A DNA stretch of 64,000 nucleotides. It comes from Spisula solida. Taxonomy: Eukaryota; Mollusca; Bivalvia; Venerida; Mactridae. The position numbers and the translations under genes are program-made. Position 1 is the stretch's first letter, and every line of letters starts with the position of its first letter. The notes under the pieces are model-generated. The model was given only the letters and a program-made list of their open reading frames with translations, was not told the origin of the DNA and did no database searches. Shown one piece after another: positions 22,085 to 33,862 of the stretch. The DNA lies in contig OX365962.1 in assembly GCA_947247005.1 (NCBI GenBank), forward strand, positions 11,133,201 through 11,197,200, in the 5' to 3' direction.

Positions 22085-22905
22085 GCGAAATAGTATTGCT
22101 TATAGCCAATCATTATTGCTTTACAAATCATTCAAGCTTTCATTTGACTTTGAATATTACCTCAATGCTATGCCACGCAGATTATGTATTGCTCTGTCGC
22201 GTTTTAGACTTGGTTCACACGATCTTCGTATTGTTACCGGTAGATATGCAGCAAATAGAATTGATAGACACGAGCGGGTGTGTACATTATGTAATGGAAG
22301 AGATTTAGAAGACGAATACCATTTCTTAATTATCTGTCCAGTTTATCTTGAATTACGTAAGAAATATTTAAAAAGATATTTTTACAATAGGCCAAGTGTG
22401 TTCAAGTTCTTAGATCTAATGCAGTCGACAAATAAGCATATCTTAAATAATCTAGGACATTATATTTTGGAAGCTTTTGCTGTTAGAAAAAATTTAGCTA
22501 GCAACATTGCTTATACATTGTACATAGTATTGAAAATTGCGTTTTTGAATTATAATGTTGTTGTTGTTCTTGTGCGTATGCGTGTGTGTGTGCGTGCGTC
22601 CAGGTGTGCGTGCGTGCGTGCTTACGTGTGTGTGTGCGTGAGTATGTGTGCGTGAGTGCGTGTTTGTTTATTTCGGGTTCAACCTCCAAATCCATGTATT
22701 TCACAAAACTGTTTTAGAAGTAGTTTGTATACATGCTATCGATATTTATAACATAATATCCTGTTTTTCACTGACTCTTGTAATTGTTTAATATTAATAT
22801 TTTCCGTTTCTTCACCTGTCACGTTTTTTATGCATGTATTTATTATGTATGATGATGAGCTGTACAGCTCAAGTCTGAAAATAAAATGTTCTGTTCTGTT
22901 CTCAT
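22085..22905 (+). mobile_element. 5'-truncated LINE: C-terminal polymerase region and 3' end
   Basis: The plus frame 22116-22500 encodes LSRFRLGSHDLRIVTGRYAA, then the knuckle VCTLCNGRDLEDEYHFLIIC and LELRKKYLKRYF. This is the standard C-terminal part of many CR1/RTE/Jockey-like polymerases. The catalytic reverse transcriptase part is missing, so the copy is dead on arrival. A TG/CG-rich microsatellite (22565-22670) interrupts or follows the frame. The 3' end holds GATGATGAGCTGTACAGCTC and finishes in TGTTC repeats near 22885-22903. Clade not assigned. Confidence 0.75.
22565..22670. repeat. GTGC/GTGT microsatellite
   Basis: Purine-pyrimidine alternating run (GTGTGTGTGCGTGCG and variants), about 100 bases, within the LINE 3' region. 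Confidence 0.9.
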
Positions 22906-23144
22906 ATATCGGACATGAGTTTATACTTTCAGGTTTTGTACTCCACGAATTTACAAATTTTTCAAAATGCATTTGTATCAAAATCCACGAAATTTGATAC
23001 CAATGAAAATTTGTGATTGTACAGTACTAGGGTTTAATATACATGTGAGTAGAAAACGTGAAAACGTGTCTATGAACCTCCCATTATTGACGCTTCCCAA
23101 ACAAGTCGGTGTCTGTATAATACGATTTTATTTTGGTTATGATC

Positions 23145-23381
23145 ATATCGCTGGCTTAGAATGCGAAGGTCGTAAGTGCGACTTACGACATTATAAAGTT
23201 ATTGCATATTTGAAATCTGCATCACAAGGCGCTTCTAATGAGAACAGGTCATTTTGACCAAACTGAAGTTTAAAAGCTTGTTATTCTATTAAGATAAAAG
23301 AAGTTTTCTGACAGTTTCTTTTCTTTTTTTCTCAAAATATCGATTTTGTACTTTCAATCTTTTCATTCTAAGCCAGCGATT
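23145..23381. repeat. TIR family A copy
   Basis: ATATCGCTGGCTTAGAATGC at the left with GGTCGTAAGTGCGAC; the right end reads ATTCTAAGCCAGCGAT. Confidence 0.88.
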
Positions 23382-23770
23382 TGCATACGCTGTAAATATT
23401 ACCCTTTTAAAATATCATCCACGAAACGTCACTATTACGAGTAATTGTCATCAACTACAGCTTGCCGTTATAATTATTCCATATTCACAAAACTGCGGTG
23501 ATTCTTTAACACTATAATTGTCACATTTCCATCCGTACGAGCAATATTAGCAAATACACATTGTCACATCACGGCCGGCAAAATGAGTAGAGTATTCGTT
23601 ATCGATCTATTAGTACCTATAAATGGTGATTTACCTGGTTTCTACCATACATAATTTATCGTTGCCATCCGATTCTTACAATTGTTTTGCATACGCGACA
23701 CGCTCTATAAATATATCCGCACTTTAGTCAATACTTCGCCAACGGCTTCGATTGTAATCGGTAATTATTG

Positions 23771-24095
23771 GGAGCCATGGCCTAGAGGTAGGGTGCGGGC
23801 TTTAGTTCCCGAGTTCAATCCCCGTCTGCAACACTACATGTACTTAATTTATCTGAGCGATAAACTTCAATGCCCCCACTTCACCAAGGTGTCAAATGGT
23901 ACCTGTGAGGGCGGTGTCTGTACATGTTCGATATTGCTGGGCACCGTATCTTGATGTTGGATGCACACAAACCAGAATAGAAACAGTCTCGAGCGTAGGT
24001 TTCTTTAGGTTGCCCAAAGAACAGAGGAATTTAAATGTCAAGGGGTGGCTGCACAACTTAATTGCTTAAAGCGGCCCTCCAAAAACTTAACTTTG
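23771..24095 (+). repeat. tRNA-derived SINE, second family, copy 1
   Basis: tRNA-like head with A box TGGCCTAGAGGTAGG and B box GTTCAATCCCC, then a body shared with 33220-33560 (GGTACCTGTGAGGGC, ATGTTCGATA, TTTAAATGTCAA) and the tail motif GCGGCCCT. It is not a functional tRNA: the stems do not close. Confidence 0.82.
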
Positions 24096-24129
24096 AACTT
24101 ACCCTTAGGCTATGCTTCGAAACCTTCGG

Positions 24130-24393
24130 AGTGATTGTATGCGATAGGACTACAGTTTCAAGCCGCCTTCTTTTCAAGATTTCACAGGGTGCTGACAAAA
24201 AGGGCCAAGCTGCTTATAGGGATCCTACATGTCGTGAAAAGCTTACATTTCTTTCGCTTAGACTGGCATTTGTTATAATATTCGTTATAGAAATAAATAC
24301 TTACGGCTATTTTTGTTTTAAAAGCGTAGTACCGATTTCGTCTTGGATTTGTAGCCTTTAGTGATGTCAAAGTCACGTGGTATTGCTACACTG
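24130..24393. repeat. TIR family J, copy with a damaged left end
   Basis: The right end AAAGTCACGTGGTATTGCTA CACTG is intact (24371-24393); the left side matches the body only from TACAGTTTCAAG. Better copies: 36072-36492, 38527-38833, 63415-63835. Confidence 0.65.
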
Positions 24394-24426
24394 ATAACCG
24401 TCCATTCTTGAAGAAAAAACACTTAC

Positions 24427-24472
24427 ACAGTGCTAGAACAAACATGCATAGTGGTTTTAGTGTGAGCACCAT
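24427..24472 (-). other. Possible alternative signal-peptide exon
   Basis: On minus, ATG at 24472-24470 opens MVLTLKPLCMFVLAL and ends with a consensus donor GTAAGTG after one extra base. The phase fits exon 2 of the ADAM10-like gene. It looks like a short classical signal peptide. It could be an alternative first exon or chance; only transcripts can tell. Confidence 0.3.
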
Positions 24473-24879
24473 ACGTCTTATACATTTTTTTCTGTATAAA
24501 AGGAGCAATGACGTGTTAGGAACAATACATTGTAAGTTGTCTCCATCGCTTACATTTTATGGCACCCATAATAGGTGAAAATCATTCAAAAGCATCGCTG
24601 GCAGGGCATATCTCTGGATTGTCACTATGTTGGTGGTCCAGTTTCAATCCTTCGATGACAATGCCTTAGACCATGTCTTATACAGTTGGGGGCATTATCA
24701 GTTTCTCGTGGAAGAGCACATTTGAACTGATTGAAAATCATTTGCAGGGAGACTTCGTATGGTGATCTGACCGTTGTATACTAGTAGTTGAGCGAAATGG
24801 TGCCGTTTCCTTTTAATTGGCATGAAAACAGATAATAAAAATGGACTGGGGTGACACAGGTAACTCTATCATTCACGGC

Positions 24880-25035
24880 GTATCGCCAAATCACTGTTCT
24901 CATTATTGGGATACTATACAATTCATCTTGTATGACTTATTGTGATTCAAACATCGGGTGATTTCTTATAAATGTACTCATTATTGCAAGATTATACAAT
25001 TTAATGTGTACTCATTATTGCGATAACCGGAAGCT
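24880..25035 (+). repeat. Dispersed repeat H, copy 1
   Basis: ATTATTGGGATACTATACAA, then TTGTATGACTTATTGTGATT and TTATTGCGATAACCGG. Shared with 45055-45195 and with both arms of 40901-41554. Confidence 0.75.
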
Positions 25036-25307
25036 GACTCGTGTCATTGGAACAAGAATAAAAACAAAATGAAAACAAAAAGCATTTTTTGTAAAATTCA
25101 TACATTTTTATATATCTTTAACTATGTACATTTATCAATATCTGTAAAAAAAAACTTTATCAATGATACATTTACCTATTTGGGAAGACAGCGTTCAACA
25201 AAAATCAAGGTACAAAAGGCACACAAAAGAACAGTGTACAAATTGCCCTATCTAGCTGAACACATAAATTGGCATGAAATCCGATTAAAGCAAATGGTCT
25301 GCCATTT

Positions 25308-25800
25308 TTGTCTAAGAAATCCATGTTTAAGTTTAGGTACAACCTCAAATATGTTCAAAGTGCATTGGCATATGGCTTTGATACTTTTCACACTTGTTCA
25401 CCATCATGACCCTTACCACTTTACAGGAGAAGGTAACTCTATCAAGTATTGGGATACTATGCCGCCTCTTTTTGTCTTAGAAAATCCATGTTTAAGTTTA
25501 GGTACAACCTCAAATACGTTCAAAGTAAATCGACATATTGCTTTTATACGTTTCACAACTGTTCACCATCATTGCGCTTACCACTATATACAAGAGAAAG
25601 TAACTCTATCAAGCATTTTGGGATAGTATGCCCTTTTTTGTCTTAGAAAATCCATGTTTAAGTTTAGGTACAACCTTAAATGTGTTTAAAATGCATTGAA
25701 ACATTACTTTGATACTGTGCACACTTGTTCACCATCATGACACCAACACCTACACATTAGTATGTAACTAGGTTAAGCATGTTCTCCAAATTATCTTCCC
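25308..25800 (+). repeat. 165-bp tandem array, three copies
   Basis: AATCCATGTTTAAGTTTAGG recurs at about 25318, 25483 and 25649 (spacing 165-166). Each copy continues CACTTGTTCACCATCATG or similar, then AACTCTATCAAG. A 185-codon frame through it reflects the repeat and carries no known domain. Confidence 0.85.
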
Positions 25801-25983
25801 TTTTGTAATAAGAAGCCCCAACCTATACACAGAAGACGGTCATGCTGCATCTGTGAAGCATGTTTTAAAATATAATGATTATACTATCCTAGCATTGCAC
25901 TGATAAAGTGGAGCGCGCTGTCCGTGGACAGCTCTTGTTTGTATATGTCATGTATATACGTACATGAGTTGTCTTCATGGGTC

Positions 25984-26191
25984 ATATCGATGGCGTAGAA
26001 TTAGAGGGTCGTAAGAACTCATACATATTTGAAATCCGCATCTCAAGAAAATCAGAAGTGGTCATGTTGACCAAATTGAAGTTTAAAAGCGTGTTTTCCC
26101 ATAAGTAACAAGTAGTTCTCAGACAGTTTTTCTTGTTTTCCCAAAAACTGGATTTTGTACTTACGACCTTCTAATTCTAAGCCAGCGATAT
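25984..26191. repeat. TIR family A copy
   Basis: The left end is damaged (ATATCGATGGCGTAGAATTA); the right end reads TTCTAAGCCAGCGATAT. Body CTGAAGTTT-like (TTGAAGTTTAAAAGCG). Confidence 0.82.
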
Positions 26192-26799
26192 GGCTTATTG
26201 AATTTAAAATGAAATAAACTAAAGCATTATAAGCCAAACCGATAATTTTTCATTTTTATTTCATCGAAATGGCACCAGATAACACAGTCGTGCAAATGGT
26301 CAATAATATCAATATCATAAATTGACACGGCCGTGTGAAGATACAATTTAAATGACGGGTTATCACTTCGGACCAGTAGATGTTTAACAATGAAACAAAA
26401 AACAATGATTATAAATAATTGAATGCTCAGTATATAGCATGCTATTACATCGATGATTTACAAGCCTGCTTTTGTGACAGCTGAACTCACGTGACACTCT
26501 GGTAAATAGAGAGATTGCGAAACTCAACGTGTAACGTGTACGTCTACGTGACTATTATTTTTGAGTATTTCGTCATCAATATGTGTGTTGTTTCTACAAG
26601 TGAAAGACTTGTTACAGACGAAATTAATTTGTTTGTTATATTTCAAGGTATGCATATGCTTTGAAAATTCGAGTGCAGTAAAGCCGCACATGAACTGATT
26701 AGTTCATATAAACACTTGAATCGACTTATGAAGAATTCTTGTTTCAACACCGACACACGTTTTGTTTCTTAAACAAATCTAAATCACAACGTGTACATA
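26192..26799. other. Non-coding sequence, nothing recognised
   Basis: AT-rich, no exon or repeat family identified. Confidence 0.4.
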
Positions 26800-27019
26800 C
26801 ACGGTATGAATCCCGATACACCGCTTCTCACTTCCGTTAGAGAATTGTTCTATTTTCATATGGCTCTGACGGAACTGAAAACCGATGTAACGCTCGGACG
26901 GAACTCAGATTTCATGTATCACGAGTGTCACATTTGTTTTCAGTTCCGTCAGAGCCCATATGAAAATAGAACAATTCTCTGACGGAACTGAAAAGCGGTG
27001 TATCGGGATTCATACCGTG
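26800..27019. repeat. Foldback TIR element, 80-base arms
   Basis: The left arm starts CACGGTATGAATCCCGATAC and the right arm is its reverse complement, ending at 27019. Arms of about 80 bases share GAGAATTGTTCTATTTTCAT with few mismatches around a 55-base loop. A single degraded arm lies at 59698-59750. Confidence 0.9.
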
Positions 27020-27043
27020 AAATATACTTGGACATTTATAGTA

Positions 27044-27908
27044 CAGTCAGGGTAAGAAGGGAGTGACAGAGCGGTCGTATCCACTATAGCAGTGTCAAAC
27101 TAATTATAATGGATTATACAGACAGCTATATTTTCAATGCTAAACTAACATTCTCTGTTCGCACTACATAATAATATTATTCTGACAGTAGTTGTAGTCC
27201 TCGTCGGCTGGTTCTAATAGTGGTCACAGTGCCATAATCATATTTTGGAGAAAATTAGGTTTGAACATTTGACTTTGTCAAATATCTTTATGTCAACCGA
27301 TTTTAAAATTTTAAAAACGTAGATATAGTACTATTGCTTCATTCTTCCCATTGCATTCATTATGCATCCTTAAAATTGACGTAGAAACGTCCGCTTTGAA
27401 AAAACGTTTTGTCCCGAATTTGGACATTGAACAACTTTTGATTTATTAGTTGCACACCTGGAGTTTGGACAAAATATTACCGAAATAACACGGTTTCATT
27501 GGCTGATCTGGACATTGGATCATATGAGAACGACTGGTAGGACAATGAGCAACTTAAAATTAAACTTTTCAGTTAATCACGAGACAAAATAAAGGACGGC
27601 AATTGGTAAACTTTATTTTTTAATTGAAGTTGCTCTTAGAGAAACCAATCTCCGGGACATTCAGCAACATGCACGCTACGAAGTGGTTCAAAGACTGGAC
27701 TTTGAGCAAAACATTACTGACAAAAAGCACTTTGCACTTGAAATTATGACGTAATTTTTTCACAAGACATTGAGCAATGTCAAATTAGACGAAAAGTGCA
27801 AAAATCTCATTATTTTAAAAATGGTAATTGGAGACTATTAGAGCGAGCCGACGTCCTGTGTGTACACATAAACGACTACGTCACTTTCACCATATCCTAA
27901 CTGGACTG
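27044..27908. mobile_element. Mariner-like non-autonomous element, long copy
   Basis: Starts CAGTCAGGGTAAGAAGGGAG and ends, inverted, CAGTCCAGTTAGGATATGGT, with TA on both sides (27042-27043, 27909-27910). About 865 bp without a transposase frame. Shorter relatives: 14880-15015 and 38931-39129. Confidence 0.7.
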
Positions 27909-28167
27909 TACGGGTATAAACCACATATAGCTAAACATACTCATACATGTACAGGTAAACGTTTGTTACGCAACATTTCTATTATTTATTACAATAAAGC
28001 ACCACGAATCTGTTAATATTTAACTAAAACTGTAAATCACAATTTCCATTACTGTACATTAGAGTTATGACATTATCACATCTGGAACTGCATTACTTAC
28101 AGCCCTTTGATTCTTCAAGTAAATTATGTAGAAATCGATGATAAATGAGAGATAATGTGTCGAATCG

Positions 28168-28486
28168 TATAGTGGGTGGACAAGTGGTCAATTACTAAGA
28201 GTTACTGACTGCTGACCCAAAGGTTGTGGGTTAGATCCCTCCTCCAGCCGGATTAAAGGATTAAAACATAAATGCATTTCACCTTAATATATAACTTAAA
28301 CTTACTAACAATCTTTCGGACGAGAAGTTAAGCGAGGTCACGTGTATGATGCTTTACATCAGGCACGTAAAAGAACCGGAGATGCTTCTGGAACTGGGGC
28401 ATCTTCTGTATCATGTACTATCCTCCGAAAACTAATCCTCTTCTAGGGGCTTCGTCCATATGGATTTCCTCTAGCGATGATTATTA
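28168..28486 (+). repeat. tRNA-derived SINE, same family as 2398-2707
   Basis: Head GTGGGTGGACAAGTGGTC and a diverged B box GGTTAGATCCC; body ATCTTTCGGACGAGAAG, then GGCACGTAAAAGAACC. Plus orientation. Confidence 0.78.
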
Positions 28487-28696
28487 GAAGCGTAAGATTA
28501 GTTGATTTCAGTTTATGTGGTACGGGTGTGGACATCCGATTTTCCCCAACCTAATTTGCCAATGAACGCCGGATTCGGGGGAATATAAACTTAGTGTGAT
28601 ACAAGTTCTCGGAGATGTTGGGATCAAATTTTATATCATTAAAATCTTGAATTATGTGATCGCTCGGCAATATAAATTTTACAAATATAAATCAAC

Positions 28697-28945
28697 ACAT
28701 CGCTGGCTTAGAATGAGAAGGTCGTAAGTACAACATCGATATTTTGAGAAAACATGAAAAAACTGTCTGAAAACTAATCTTAACTTATGGAAAAACGAGC
28801 TTTTCAAACTTCTGTTTGGTCAACATGACCAGTTCTACTTTCCTAGAAAGTAGGCTCATGAGAATCGCTGCGTGATTCAGATTTCAAATATGCACACGTA
28901 TTATAAGGTCGTATTTACGACCTTCTAACTCTAAGCCAGCGATAT
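28697..28945. repeat. TIR family A copy
   Basis: CATCGCTGGCTTAGAATGAG, then GGTCGTAAGTAC; the right end is CTCTAAGCCAGCGATAT. Confidence 0.87.
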
Positions 28946-29946
28946 AACCCCTATGTAAGTAAGGTCACTGATTATCACTGTACTCAATGACTAGAAACGT
29001 GGCCAGTACTCTTACAAGTGTGTGATACATGTACTAGACATTTATGTTCTTATTTTTTGGCAATCAAAATTGATTAGCGGATGCCAGTTTGGTAGAGTCG
29101 ACGCACACCATTTAGTCTTTGTATAGTTACAACTTCAGCCTATCCCTGTGATATGATTGGCGTTGTCGTCTAATAACGTCATTTGAGCGTCAGCATGCGT
29201 ATCTCCATAGTTACCCTTCCGATCACTTCCGTTTCCTTGACTCCAAGTTTGTAATTATAGTCATGTAACTTGTTGTACATGACTTACAGACACGACATAT
29301 CGCTTATACAATTATGCACCTATAGATCATCCATCTTCTGCGAAACTTTTCGATCTCAAATATTTGAACTCAAGTTTTCTATCTCGAGCTTTCCATCTCT
29401 TCTTTTCCGATCTCGATATTTGTCGATTTTGTTTTGCAATTCTTCATATACTGCAACCCTCTGTAATGTAATATACAATTTTTTTATTCTGATTCTGTAG
29501 AAACTGGGGAAAAACAGACCGTTATCAACAACAGTTTTTTACAGTTATTTCACCAACTTTCACAAAGTAAAGCTAAATGGCATACTAAAAAAATACTAAA
29601 AACACTCGCATTCTTGCTACGCCGTTTCATAAATCTGCAGCATGTATTCACTTTGACAATTTATTAGTCTGGCTACCGGACTAGATAATATATTTTTTCA
29701 ATCAATTATCATTACTTCAAATTCAATTTTAGTTAGATTTTATTTTGGGCTTGATTACCTATGTTTGAGGGTGCAAAGGGAAATAATTTCAGGGAAATAG
29801 AGTAGACTGACGAGTTGTCTCCTTTCATGAAACATAAGATCTGTATAGACAGACTAGCAACTTATTTACAAAGTAGAATACTATTTAAAACAATCATATA
29901 TATAGCTATCTATAAAATGCCCTAGTTTACTAGTATGCTAATTAGT
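28946..29946. other. Non-coding sequence, nothing recognised
   Basis: No exon with good splice borders or repeat family identified. Confidence 0.4.
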
Positions 29947-30155
29947 CCCCTACCGGTTTTTGATAGGTTTGCCCTCCGTCCGTCCGTCCGTCCGTCCGTC
30001 CGTCAAAAAATCTGGATCCTGACATAACTCAAACAGTTTCCAAGCTAGGTTTATGAAACTTGATATGTGGATAAGGGCCAATAAGGGGATTGATTATGCA
30101 CGTCTAAAAATATATGGCAACAGAAACATTGAAAATGGCTTCAAACCGGTAGGGG
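29947..30155. repeat. TIR element with a CCGT microsatellite
   Basis: Termini CCCCTACCGGTTT, inverted at the right (AAACCGGTAGGGG). A CCGT run of about seven units sits at 29974-30003. Confidence 0.78.
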
Positions 30156-30337
30156 GCTTCTGTATTGCTTGCAATTCTTAATTACTTGTTAAACAAGGAA
30201 GGGTAAACCTATGCTCTGTATTCGGGTTGTCGATTAAACGTTGGGTTTAGATTTCGTGGTCGAGTTCAACAACGAAATCAACGAAAATTCAACTCCCGCG
30301 AAAAATAAAGACTTTATAAGTATCCAATGTAACTTAC

Positions 30338-30441
30338 CTACTACACATTTCTGGTAACAACAGAAACCACACGCACCAATACACAACAATGCAGCAACAA
30401 CACACGAGACCACAGCTACAATAACTGCTATCTGTGCAACA
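30338..30441 (-). CDS. Small membrane protein, exon 3 (transmembrane helix)
   Basis: 104 nt between acceptor ACCTTGTTTTCAG and donor GTAAGTT, phase 2 to 1. It encodes VAQIAVIVAVVSCVVAALLC followed by IGACGFCCYQKCVV: a clear membrane helix, then a Cys-rich juxtamembrane stretch suited to palmitoylation. It joins in phase to the exon at 31410-31473. The next exon (phase 1) was not found with confidence. The layout resembles small Shisa/CYYR-like single-pass proteins, but their ectodomain Cys pattern is missing, so no family is assigned. Confidence 0.65.
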
Positions 30442-32274
30442 CTGAAAACAAGGTTCATTCAAATCATTATAGATAGTGTAACATTTGTGGTTTTTAATGT
30501 CGAATATGTTAATGGGTGAATGCCCATCTAGCGTTCAATATCTTTATCTCTCCCAAGACCTTTTTCCGATCACCCAGTAAATAGACAAATTACAAGGAAT
30601 TGGGATATATTCCACAAATGACCAATAATTGACGACAGAATGGTGCATGTTTTGTTTACAATTCATTATTTTGTAAACAAACCAACTGGAGGTTGAACTT
30701 CGTTTTCTTCCATCTTTTGGCGTTTTCCACCTTTGGGACTCAACTTAAGTGCTCAAAATCCATGGCTCTTCAAGTAGGTTACCATGTTATTGCTTTTTGA
30801 AAATAGCCGTTTAAGGCCTAATGTGGCTTAAATTATACAGTACATATTTCCGAAATAAAATCCCTTCTTAATCTTAATTTGCCCAAAATGACACAGATCT
30901 AGCGACGGACGGTTGCATAGCTGATCGCGATGGCTAACTTGCAATCGGGACACCTCGGACAATCTCTACGAATCATCTCTCGGGTGTAAATAGAACGTCG
31001 CCATTTTTTAACGTCTTTCTCCATGACGTCATCATAACAGATTTAAACCGTGCTTCAATGGAATACACGCCCATCAAGCAAGCGATGCGTAGCTGCGTGT
31101 TATGCTCAAGGAGTGTAGCGAAATTGTATTGTTTTATCAATAAAACATACATGTATTTTGATATTTCCGCTGCTGATAAGTTACGGTCTATTTTCTTCGG
31201 CCCATTTTCTTCTGTGTAGGTTTAAAGAAAGAAAGCTGCTGGATTCATACGCTTGATACATCCGAGGTATTGTATCCAGTACAAATGCCGTATGGACCGT
31301 TCCGATTGGCTAACTTGTAGCTACATCGTTCTCTCCCCTGATTTTCAGGGGAAGTCACTCTTACCGACTTTTAAAATCATCGTTCACATACCAAACCATA
31401 ATATCATACCTTGCGTTGTCCCGTTCGTCCGTTTGTATCCCGTCTGTCACTTCATCGCTTGCTATAGCTTTTTCTGCAATATGAAATACGGGTATATTAC
31501 CTAGCACTAATTAAACCTCATGTGCTTTCGTTATTGTGTCGTACGAATGTTTCGACTGACGTGTGATAAGAACAATTAATCTGATACGAGGTCGGATAAA
31601 CACGAATGAACATGGTAACCACACTAGAAATATACCGTATATTTCACGGGATGCGCCGTTTATTGTGCACGTTAGAAACTTGAAATATTGAAGGTAAAAA
31701 CAAGTTGATGCTTGTCTAGAAGCTTTAGTAAATGATTTTATCAAATGTACCCAACAGATAAGTTATTTCACTCAATAACTTTGCTACCTGTCTGAAAATG
31801 TTTAAATCTCAATAACAATTTACCCCACCCAGTCAGTTTCATTATAGCCTACAGGCCACACTTTCTTAGACTGATCGAGGCACATTACGAACTTTAAGCC
31901 AATTAAACTAACGTGTGGCACAAACACCAATACAATACTAGGTACGTGTATTATTACACCATCAACATATTCAGTGTATAAACGAGTGTTGTGACAAAAG
32001 AACGACATGGCATACTTAAACTACTAAACACTTTTCTTTATTTATGGTAAAAAGTTTTTTTTTCAACTTTAGTTTGGTCAGCATGATTTGTTCCGATTTT
32101 CATGAAAATAGGCTCATAAGAAGTGCCTTGATATGCACATTTAAAATAACCATGAGTCTTAAAATGTTGTCAGTAGTACTTACGACCGTTCTAATTGTAA
32201 GGAAGCGATATATTACCTGTTTTTGCCTTGATGACAAACAGCGCTAATACCAGTAGTAGGCGGCGAACTTTCAT
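30338..32274 (-). CDS. Small type I membrane protein gene, three exons, 3' end unresolved
   Basis: Exons 32274-32217, 31473-31410 and 30441-30338 join with matching phases (1, then 2, then 1). The product begins MKVRRLLLVLALFVIKAKT (signal peptide), continues with a 22-residue acidic segment, KAIASDEVTDGIQTDERDNA, then one membrane helix (about 44-66) and CCYQKC. Such a short ectodomain without Cys is unusual. An acceptor-like TTTCAG lies two bases before the ATG, so a 5' non-coding exon is likely. The open exit phase also fits exon 2 of the ADAM10-like gene, so sharing of first exons between the two cannot be ruled out. Function unknown. Confidence 0.5.
30570..30835 (+). repeat. Dispersed repeat D, copy 2
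   Basis: ACAAATGACCAATAATTGAC, ACCAACTGGAGGTTG and TTTTTGAAAATAGCCG as in 13790-14227. Confidence 0.7.
31410..31473 (-). CDS. Small membrane protein, exon 2 (acidic ectodomain)
   Basis: 64 nt, acceptor TTTCATATTGCAG, donor GTATGA, phase 1 to 2. In the frame fixed by its neighbours it reads KAIASDEVTDGIQTDERDNA without a stop. Being short, it rests mainly on splice sites and phase on both sides. Confidence 0.5.
32055..32212. repeat. TIR family A, truncated copy against a splice donor
   Basis: Carries GTTTGGTCAGCATGA, CATGAAAATAGGCTC and the right terminus ending GGAAGCGATAT. The terminus stops within about 5 bases of the donor of the exon at 32217-32274. Confidence 0.72.
32217..32274 (-). 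CDS. Small membrane protein, exon 1 (signal peptide)
   Basis: ATG at 32274-32272 opens MKVRRLLLVLALFVIKAKT plus one base, then donor GTAATA. A basic start followed by LLLVLALFVI is a textbook signal peptide. It joins in phase to 31410-31473; the ADAM10-like exon 2 is a second phase-compatible partner. Confidence 0.6.
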
Positions 32275-32280
32275 ACCTGA

Positions 32281-33219
32281 AACATTTAAATGTCAAATTC
32301 GTTAATAATATCACCAGCAACATGTACGATTAGGGAGGACGAAAATGTGCAGTCGACTTAACTGACGTAGTACGTCAAAGCAGGACCGTATCCAGAGACA
32401 AAATAGCAACGCGGCAGATATTTTCTAGGGTATACTTTACAGATGGTTTTCTGAGCCATTGATAAATTGTTCACCTAGGCCATTGTCTCGACGTGCGTCT
32501 GTGCGGCAATATGTATGTTCAATGGTTTATAACAGATTAAGAAGACCATATTTTAACAAGGACCCTTATCTGCTGTTCCCATGTTAGGTCTTTGCATACA
32601 GGTTTGACGGTATTTTTAAATTGTAGCTTCAATTACCAACAAAACCAGTCACCTAAATGCTGCCGAGCAAAATCGCCTTTATTTGCCAGTCAGATTACTG
32701 CTGAGATATGGCTGTGATATGGTGCCTTGACGAGGATCGCTAGATCAGGCGGCACATTCGCCAACCATTTAGCTACGGAGACGCACCAAAAGTAATAATT
32801 GGCATGTGACTTTCGACTGGGCTGTATATAATATTGGGAACGGGAACCAGACTATAACATGCTCTACGAAACAGCCCAGTCGAATACGCCTAATGTAAAC
32901 GAATTAAAGTACTAGATGTATTGTGAACTTACTTTAAAATGCACGTTCACTGGTTAATGAAATAGTTCCATCACGTGACACACAACATAGTCACATGACC
33001 ATATGTTACTTATAAAAGACCATTTAATGAGTCTTTCCGATTATTATGATTATCTTTCTTCAATACAAGTCATATACGACGAATCTGAAGACAAATAGAG
33101 TATTGTTGATGAAAGTACGCTTTTGATCAGTATGTGTATTAGAACTAAGTGAGTTCGGGTAATTTTATTCCGACTACTTTAAACAGAAAACATATTTTTA
33201 TTTTTATTTCACAAGCGGT
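32281..33219. other. Non-coding, upstream of the small membrane protein
   Basis: Holds only the short TIR element F at 32811-32885. Promoter elements were not identified. Confidence 0.4.
32811..32885. repeat. TIR element F, short copy
   Basis: TTTCGACTGGGCTG at the left and its inverse CAGCCCAGTCGAA at the right, only about 75 bp; the inside keeps AACCAGACTATAACAT. Confidence 0.82.
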
Positions 33220-33560
33220 GGAGAGCGGTGGCCTAGAGGTAGGGCGCGCGCTTCGGGACCGAGAGGTCCCGGGTTCAACCCCCGTCTGGACCACTGCTTA
33301 ATTTCTCTGAGCACGAATAACCCACATGCTCCACTCGACCAAGGTGTGAATTGGTACCTGTGAGGGCTGTGTCTGAATATGTTCGATAGTCCTGGGCGCC
33401 GAAGATCGATGTTGGCTGCACACCCACCAGGAGAGAAATAGTCTCCCCAGGGAGACTCGAACGTAGGCTTCCATAGGTAGCCCAATGAACAGGGGAAGTT
33501 TAAATGTCAAAGGGTGGCTGAACGGCTGAACTGCTGAATTAAAGCAGCCCTAGAAAATTG
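33220..33560 (+). repeat. tRNA-derived SINE, second family, copy 2
   Basis: Head GTGGCCTAGAGGTAGGGCG and GGTTCAACCCCCG form A and B boxes of a pol III promoter. The body matches 23771-24095; the tail holds AGCAGCCCT. A minus frame across it is the usual SINE translation artefact. Confidence 0.87.
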
Positions 33561-33862
33561 GTAACTTTAACTTAACAACTGATGTCGGAATTAGCTGAAT
33601 GCAGCAGATACTCTTAGTTTTGATAGTTAGTTAGATATTTGAGAGGTCGATTGAACGTGGGGTTTAGATTTTGTGGTCGAGTGCAAAAACTAAATCAACA
33701 AAAAATCAGTTCCCCTCTAAATATAATGATTTTACAGTATGCGTTTTACTTTATAACGTTTTCTGGATAGGACAAAAGCTAGTAAGAGCTAATTCGTCTT
33801 ACATTAGTACATTTCAACGAATCTCAGTGAAATCAGGGCCTAACATTATTAGCTATAATTAT

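Noticed and set aside
25069..25626. 185-codon plus frame
   Set aside because: Mostly the 165-bp tandem repeat; no domain.
31820..32008. Possible exon with WPVGYNETDWVG on minus
   Set aside because: Acceptor is weak and the phases do not fit the neighbouring membrane-protein exons.
33220..33300. tRNA gene
   Set aside because: A and B boxes are present, but the stems do not close and a SINE body follows that is shared with 23771-24095.
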